From Hyphomicrobiales bacterium (GTDB lineage Bacteria; Pseudomonadota; Alphaproteobacteria; Rhizobiales; Rhizobiaceae): DNA of 64,000 bases. Positions 59,790 through 64,000 of this stretch are shown here, one piece after another. The DNA is taken from positions 1-64,000 of the forward strand of contig UCII01000016.1 in the NCBI GenBank assembly GCA_900472485.1, given 5' to 3'. The notes under the pieces were generated by a model. The model was not told where the DNA came from. It made no database searches and saw only the letters and a list, made by a program, of their open reading frames with translations. A program made the translations under genes and the position numbers. Every line of letters starts with the position of its first letter. Positions within the stretch are counted from its first letter, which is position 1.

Positions 59790-60110
59790 ATGTCTATGAT
59801 ATCGGTGCGTACGCGGGACGGAGAGCTGCATAGTTTCGAGGGAAGAGTGGGCGCTTCGCTGATGGAGAATATCCGAAACGCGGGCTTTGATGAGCTGCTT
59901 GCAATGTGTGGCGGGTGCCTTTCCTGTGCCACCTGCCACCTTTACGTCGAGGAATTGCCAGAGACCGCAAGCCTGGCGGCGCCCTCGATCGACGAGAGCG
60001 AGTTGCTGGAAGGCTCCGACTACCGCCAAGAGAACTCGCGGCTTTCCTGTCAGATCCCCTTTGACGAGACTCTCAGTGGAATCGTCGTTCGCATTGCCCC
60101 CGAAGAATAG
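59790..60110 (+). CDS. 2Fe-2S ferredoxin (putidaredoxin type)
   Basis: The 106-residue protein has cluster ligands C40, C46 and C49 (MCGGCLSCATCH) and a fourth Cys at 87 (RLSCQIPF). Spacing C-x5-C-x2-C is that of adrenodoxin/putidaredoxin-like ferredoxins serving P450s. An extra Cys43 stands inside the loop where Ser is common. GTGGAGGAAAAA precedes the ATG at 59790; the longer frame from 59670 overlaps the reductase gene and is rejected. It is the last gene of the operon. Confidence 0.93.
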   Translation: MSMISVRTRDGELHSFEGRVGASLMENIRNAGFDELLAMCGGCLSCATCHLYVEELPETASLAAPSIDESELLEGSDYRQENSRLSCQIPFDETLSGIVVRIAPEE

Positions 60111-60588
60111 CAGCAGATCGTCTCGCATCACGGGCGGATCTCGAGGATCATACGCTGAGCGGCGAGCCAAAATCACCGTTTAGTCGCACTCGAAGCGGAT
60201 GCTCCAAGCGATAGTCGAGCGACTTCCGGCAGTCAGATATTTCATGGCTGAATTTCGGGCTGAAGAACGCATCAATTAAGACTTCGTCCGCGCCCATGGC
60301 ACTCCTAGCCATGGGCGTTGCGTCATTCCGCTCATTTATTCGATAACACAGGTCACCTTCTAGTTTGCAGGCGATCTCGCTATCTGACACAAACCGTTCG
60401 AGCGGCCTTAGCCGCATGTGGACGGGTCCGTCTCCACAACCTATCGCGCGCTGAATGTAGTCGGGCGACCTCTGAATGAACTATCCAGAACGCGCAACGG
60501 CAGCCTGCCGGTGAAGGTCTTATGGCTGCCGAGGAATGCGTTTCTTTGACAGTATTTCTTCAGTTGGTGGCGGCACTCATCATCGAAC
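60111..60588. other. Gap after the P450 operon, no confident gene
   Basis: The only open frame of note is 89 codons on the minus strand (60417-60148) with no recognised family and a poorly spaced ribosome site, so it is not called as a gene. A strong hairpin lies at 60291-60317. No RNA gene was recognised. Confidence 0.4.
60291..60317. repeat. Perfect 10-bp inverted repeat in the gap
   Basis: CGCCCATGGC and GCCATGGGCG form a perfect stem with a 7-base loop (ACTCCTA). Stem strength fits a transcription end, but no T-run follows; a protein-binding site is an alternative. Confidence 0.5.
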
Positions 60589-61962
60589 TTAGGCCAGCCT
60601 CGGAAGCAGGCCGCTGACCGACTCTTTGGCGTCGCCGTAGTACATGCGGGTGTTTTCCTTGTAGAACAGCGGGTTCTCGATCCCGGAATAGCCGGTACCC
60701 TGGCCGCGCTTGGAGACGAAAACCTGCTTGGCCTTCCAGACCTCGAGCACGGGCATGCCCGCGATCGGTGAATTCGGATCTTCCTTTGCGGCCGGATTGA
60801 CGATGTCGTTCGAGCCGATGACGATGACGACATCGGTCTCGTGGAAGTCGTCGTTGATCTCGTCCATCTCCAACACAATGTCGTAGGGCACCTTGGCTTC
60901 CGCGAGCAGGACGTTCATGTGGCCAGGTAGGCGGCCTGCAACCGGATGGATCGCAAAGCGCACGTTCTTGCCGGCTGCGCGCAGCTTGCGGGTGAGTTCC
61001 GAAACCGCACTTTGAGCCTGCGCGACCGCCATGCCGTAACCTGGAACGATGATGACCGAGTCGGCGTCGTTGAGCGCTGCGGCAACGCCTTCGGCATCGA
61101 TGGCAACCTGCTCGCCCACGACTTCCATCGCCGGGCCCGAGGCATTGCCGAAGCCGCCGAGAATGACCGACAGGAACTGGCGGTTCATTGCCTTGCACAT
61201 GATGTAGGAGAGAATCGCGCCCGACGAGCCGACGAGTGCTCCGGTTACGATCAAGAGGTCGTTGCCGAGGAGGAAGCCTGTCGCCGCCGCCGCCCAGCCG
61301 GAATAGGAGTTGAGCATCGAGACGACGACCGGCATATCGGCGCCGCCGATCGCCATGACGAGATGAGCGCCGATGACAAAGGCGATCAGCGTCATCAGGT
61401 AGAGCGACCATGAACCCGCGCCATTCATGTACATGATCATCAGCGCAAGCGACACGAGCACCATCAGGATGTTGAACATGTGCCGGCCGGACAGGATGAG
61501 TGCCTTGCCGCGGATGTGGCCGGAAAGCTTGCCATAGGCGATGATCGAGCCGGTGAAGGTCACCGCACCGATGAACACGCCGAGGAAGATTTCCGCTTCA
61601 TGGATGATCTTTTCCGCATTGGTGGCGAACTCATGCGCCGTCATGTCGGAGTTGAGGCCGATCAGCACGGCAGCAAGGCCCACGAAGGAGTGTAGCGCTG
61701 CTACGAGCTGCGGCATGCCGGTCATTTCGACGCGCTGCGCCAGCAACGTGCCAACGACAGCACCAACGACGAGCATGATGAGCAGGACAACGGAAAGCCC
61801 GACGCCTGGCCCGAGGATGGTCGCGAGTATGGCTATCGCCATGCCGACGATGCCGTACCATACGGCGCGCTTGGCACTTTCCTGACCGGAAAGGCCGCCG
61901 AGCGAAAGGATGAAGAGAACGGATGCGGCGATGTAGGCCGCGGTCTGGATACCGATAGACAT
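60589..61962 (-). CDS. pntB: PntB, NAD(P) transhydrogenase beta subunit
   Basis: The 457-residue protein has about nine membrane segments in its first 270 residues and a C-terminal NADP(H)-binding domain with PGYGMAVAQAQ, NVRFAIHPVAGRLPGHMNVLL and NDIVNPAA. With PntA it uses the proton gradient to make NADPH from NADH. It starts 22 bp after the pntA stop. The product could feed NADPH-requiring biosynthesis or redox balance. Confidence 0.95.
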   Translation of the reverse strand: MSIGIQTAAYIAASVLFILSLGGLSGQESAKRAVWYGIVGMAIAILATILGPGVGLSVVLLIMLVVGAVVGTLLAQRVEMTGMPQLVAALHSFVGLAAVLIGLNSDMTAHEFATNAEKIIHEAEIFLGVFIGAVTFTGSIIAYGKLSGHIRGKALILSGRHMFNILMVLVSLALMIMYMNGAGSWSLYLMTLIAFVIGAHLVMAIGGADMPVVVSMLNSYSGWAAAATGFLLGNDLLIVTGALVGSSGAILSYIMCKAMNRQFLSVILGGFGNASGPAMEVVGEQVAIDAEGVAAALNDADSVIIVPGYGMAVAQAQSAVSELTRKLRAAGKNVRFAIHPVAGRLPGHMNVLLAEAKVPYDIVLEMDEINDDFHETDVVIVIGSNDIVNPAAKEDPNSPIAGMPVLEVWKAKQVFVSKRGQGTGYSGIENPLFYKENTRMYYGDAKESVSGLLPRLA

Positions 61963-61984
61963 GATTCTGATCCCCGGGCCGGCG

Positions 61985-63559
61985 TCACGACTTTTGGAAC
62001 ATGTTCAACATGCGCCGGGTGACCATGAAGCCGCCGACGATGTTGATGGTGGCGATCGCCACCGAAATGGCGGCAAGGGCTGTCACCAGCCAGCCACCCG
62101 CTGTGATCTGCAGCAGCGCACCGATGATGATGATCCCGGAAATCGCGTTGGTCACCGCCATTAGCGGCGTATGCAACGAATGGCTGACGCCCCAGATCAC
62201 CTGGAAGCCGACGAAGCAGGCAAGCGCGAAGACGATGAAATGGCCCATGAAGGCCGACGGCGCATAGGCTCCGATAAGTGCCATGAGCAAGCCGCCGACG
62301 ACGAGCAGGCCGACCTGCTGGCGCGTTGCCGACTTGAAGGCGGCAGCCTCGGCGGCACGCCGTTCTTCCGGCGTCAGCTCCTTGGCCTTTTCTTGTCGTT
62401 TCTGGGCTGCAATCGCCTGGATCTTTGGCGGTGGCGGCGGATAGGTGATCTCGCCTTCAAAGGCTACAGTGGCTCCGCGAATAACATCGTCTTCCATGTT
62501 ATGGACGAGAACGCCATCCTTCTTCGGGGTCAGGTCCGTCATCATGTGGCGGATGTTCGTCGAATAGAGGGTCGATGCCTGCGCGGCCATGCGGCTCGGG
62601 AAATCGGTGTAGCCGATGACGGTGACGCCGTTCTCGGAAACGATCTTCTGATCCGGAACAGTCAGGTCGCAATTCCCACCGCGTTCGGCCGCAAGGTCGA
62701 CCACCACGGAGCCCGGCTTCATCGCAGCGACCATGTCTGCAAGCCAGAGCTTCGGCGCATCGCGGCCTGGGATTAGCGCAGTGGTGACGACAATGTCGAT
62801 GTCCGGCGCGATCTCGCGAAACTTCTTTAGCTGCGCTTCGCGAAATTCCGGGCTCGACGGGGATGCATAGCCACCCGTTGTCGCGCCGTCCTGCTGCTGC
62901 TCCTTGAAATCGAGGAAGACGAATTCTGCACCCATCGATTCGATCTGCTCGGCCACTTCCGGACGAACGTCGAATGCATAGGTGATGGCCCCGAGCGAAA
63001 CGCTGGTGCCGACGGCGGCAAGACCGGCGACGCCTGCGCCTATGACCAGAACCTTGGCCGGCGGGATCTTGCCGGCCGCAGTAACCTGGCCGGTGAAGAA
63101 GCGGCCGAAATTATTGCCGGCCTCGATCACGGCGCGATAGCCTGCGATGTTGGCCATGGAGGACAGCGCGTCCATCTTCTGGGCGCGCGAAATGCGCGGC
63201 ACCATGTCCATGGCAATCACGTTTGCACGCGTTGCCTTCGCTTGCTCAAGAAGCTCCTTGTTCTGCGCGGGATAGAAGAAGGAGATCAGCGTCTTGTTGC
63301 TCGAAAGCTTTGCTATGTCGCTCGGCTCCGGCGGGCGCACCTTGGCGATGACGTCTACGCTTGCAAAAAGTGCTTCAACGCTGTCGACGATCCTGACGCC
63401 GGCTGCGCGATAGGCGTCGTCGGAGAAGCCGGCAAGTTTGCCGGCGCCGGTTTCGATGGCACATTGATATCCGAGTTTCTGAAGCTGGGTGGCGCTGTCC
63501 GGCGTCATCGCGACGCGTGCTTCCCCCTCAAGCCGTTCTCGTGGTGATCCAATGATCAT
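61985..63559 (-). CDS. pntA: PntA, NAD(P) transhydrogenase alpha subunit (fused form)
   Basis: The 524-residue protein joins the cytosolic NAD(H)-binding domain (residues 1-380; VLVIGAGVAGLAAVG, DVRPEVAEQIESMGAEF) to a C-terminal membrane part with about four segments. Many alphaproteobacteria have these as separate PntAA and PntAB chains, so the fused E. coli-like layout is notable. The proline-rich linker YPPPPPK joins them. It is the first gene of the pnt operon. Confidence 0.95.
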   Translation of the reverse strand: MIIGSPRERLEGEARVAMTPDSATQLQKLGYQCAIETGAGKLAGFSDDAYRAAGVRIVDSVEALFASVDVIAKVRPPEPSDIAKLSSNKTLISFFYPAQNKELLEQAKATRANVIAMDMVPRISRAQKMDALSSMANIAGYRAVIEAGNNFGRFFTGQVTAAGKIPPAKVLVIGAGVAGLAAVGTSVSLGAITYAFDVRPEVAEQIESMGAEFVFLDFKEQQQDGATTGGYASPSSPEFREAQLKKFREIAPDIDIVVTTALIPGRDAPKLWLADMVAAMKPGSVVVDLAAERGGNCDLTVPDQKIVSENGVTVIGYTDFPSRMAAQASTLYSTNIRHMMTDLTPKKDGVLVHNMEDDVIRGATVAFEGEITYPPPPPKIQAIAAQKRQEKAKELTPEERRAAEAAAFKSATRQQVGLLVVGGLLMALIGAYAPSAFMGHFIVFALACFVGFQVIWGVSHSLHTPLMAVTNAISGIIIIGALLQITAGGWLVTALAAISVAIATINIVGGFMVTRRMLNMFQKS

Positions 63560-63589
63560 GTAATTCCCCTCTTAGAAAGTTGCTGATCG

Positions 63590-64000
63590 TCAATAGATGA
63601 CAACACCCCTGACACTCTTTCCCGAATGCATGAGCTCAAAACCCTTGTTGATGTCTTCGAGCGGCATGGTGTGGGTGATCATCGGATCGATCTGGATCTT
63701 GCCTTCCATGTACCAGTCGACGATCTTCGGAACATCGGTGCGGCCGCGGGCGCCGCCGAAGGCCGTGCCCATCCAGCTACGGCCGGTGACGAGCTGGAAC
63801 GGACGCGTCGAAATCTCCTGGCCGGCGCCGGCAACGCCGATGACCACCGACTTGCCCCAGCCGCGATGGCTGGCCTCCAGCGCCTGGCGCATCACCTTGG
63901 TGTTGCCGGTGCAGTCGAAGGTGTAGTCGGCCCCGCCGATCTGGTCGGCGCCGCGCTTCGTCATGTTGACGAGGTAGGGCACGATGTCGTCGCCCACCTC
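63590..64000 (-). CDS. S-(hydroxymethyl)glutathione / class III alcohol dehydrogenase, C-terminal part (cut by window edge)
   Basis: The 136 visible residues match the end of class III zinc alcohol dehydrogenases: GGADYTFDCTGN, the helix VMRQALEASHRGWGKSVVIGV, RPFQLVTGRSWMGTAFGG and FELMHSGKSVRGVV. The enzyme oxidises the formaldehyde-glutathione adduct. The N-terminal catalytic domain lies beyond base 64000. Formaldehyde is a by-product of P450 O-demethylation, so its closeness to the P450 operon may matter, but the genes are on opposite strands and may be unrelated. Confidence 0.9.
   Translation of the reverse strand, partial: EVGDDIVPYLVNMTKRGADQIGGADYTFDCTGNTKVMRQALEASHRGWGKSVVIGVAGAGQEISTRPFQLVTGRSWMGTAFGGARGRTDVPKIVDWYMEGKIQIDPMITHTMPLEDINKGFELMHSGKSVRGVVIY

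Noticed and set aside
60148..60417. Minus-strand 89-codon frame after the P450 operon
   Set aside because: No family similarity, poorly spaced ribosome site and a strong hairpin within it; too weak to call a gene.
1..64000. CRISPR array, rRNA, tRNA or intact insertion sequence
   Set aside because: No regularly spaced repeats, no RNA-gene signature and no complete transposase were recognised by eye on either strand.

Overview
The window looks like part of a repABC-type replicon (plasmid or chromid) from the Rhizobiaceae (Rhizobium / Sinorhizobium / Agrobacterium group). The evidence is a complete repABC cassette with its counter-transcribed RNA and two parS-like palindromes, a Ti-plasmid-style divergent traI-trb operon with TraR-type boxes, the alphaproteobacterial SOS box GTTC-N7-GTTC at an imuA-imuB-dnaE2 cassette, and GC-rich coding sequence of rhizobial character. 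No rRNA, tRNA, CRISPR array or intact insertion sequence was recognised.

Layout. (1) 1-4.5 kb: end of an AbiE toxin-antitoxin pair whose toxin gene has lost its catalytic core, a RidA-like deaminase, a LigD-type DNA ligase, two small unknown genes and a CsbD stress protein. (2) 4.5-11 kb: the mutagenic-repair cassette imuA-imuB-dnaE2, divergent from an SRAP/HMCES-type abasic-site protein, with an SOS box between them. (3) 11.3-34.5 kb: a dense accessory, probably anti-phage, island. It holds a stand-alone SIR2-like protein; a zinc-ribbon/HEPN protein and an Mrr-like nuclease; a five-gene run of HEPN protein, adenine methyltransferase, a protein with two GHKL ATPase modules, a receiver-effector protein and an orphan; an HExxHxxxH zincin; a 1455-residue NACHT-like ATPase with a C-terminal PD-(D/E)xK-like nuclease; a DUF7673-integrase pair; a K+-channel-like protein next to a PLD-like protein; and a Fic protein beside a resolvase remnant. 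(4) 34.5-38.5 kb: repABC on the minus strand. (5) 38.9-49.2 kb: traI-trbBCDEJKLFGHI, the mating-pair-formation type IV secretion system with its AHL synthase. No relaxase, coupling protein, TraR or TraM lies in the window. (6) 49.3-60.1 kb: a branched-chain-type ABC importer (livGFHMK order) divergent from a catabolic operon for a cytochrome P450, a LigJ-like hydratase, an NMT1-like binding protein, a CHA-aldolase-like protein, a cupin, a ferredoxin reductase and a 2Fe-2S ferredoxin. (7) 60.6-64 kb: pntA-pntB transhydrogenase and the 3' part of a class III alcohol dehydrogenase gene.

How the parts work together. The replication and transfer modules face away from each other over a 342-bp control region with two TraR-like boxes, so quorum sensing probably raises both copy number and transfer. 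The P450 with its own reductase and ferredoxin, plus two enzymes of the lower 4,5-cleavage (gallate/protocatechuate) route, suggests oxidation of an imported aromatic compound that ends in central metabolites. The P450 and liv operons share one regulatory region with overlapping promoter and palindrome signals. The most likely place for an undescribed system is 15.1-21.9 kb (methyltransferase / dual-GHKL kinase / receiver-effector), followed by the zincin and NACHT-nuclease genes at 23-29 kb.
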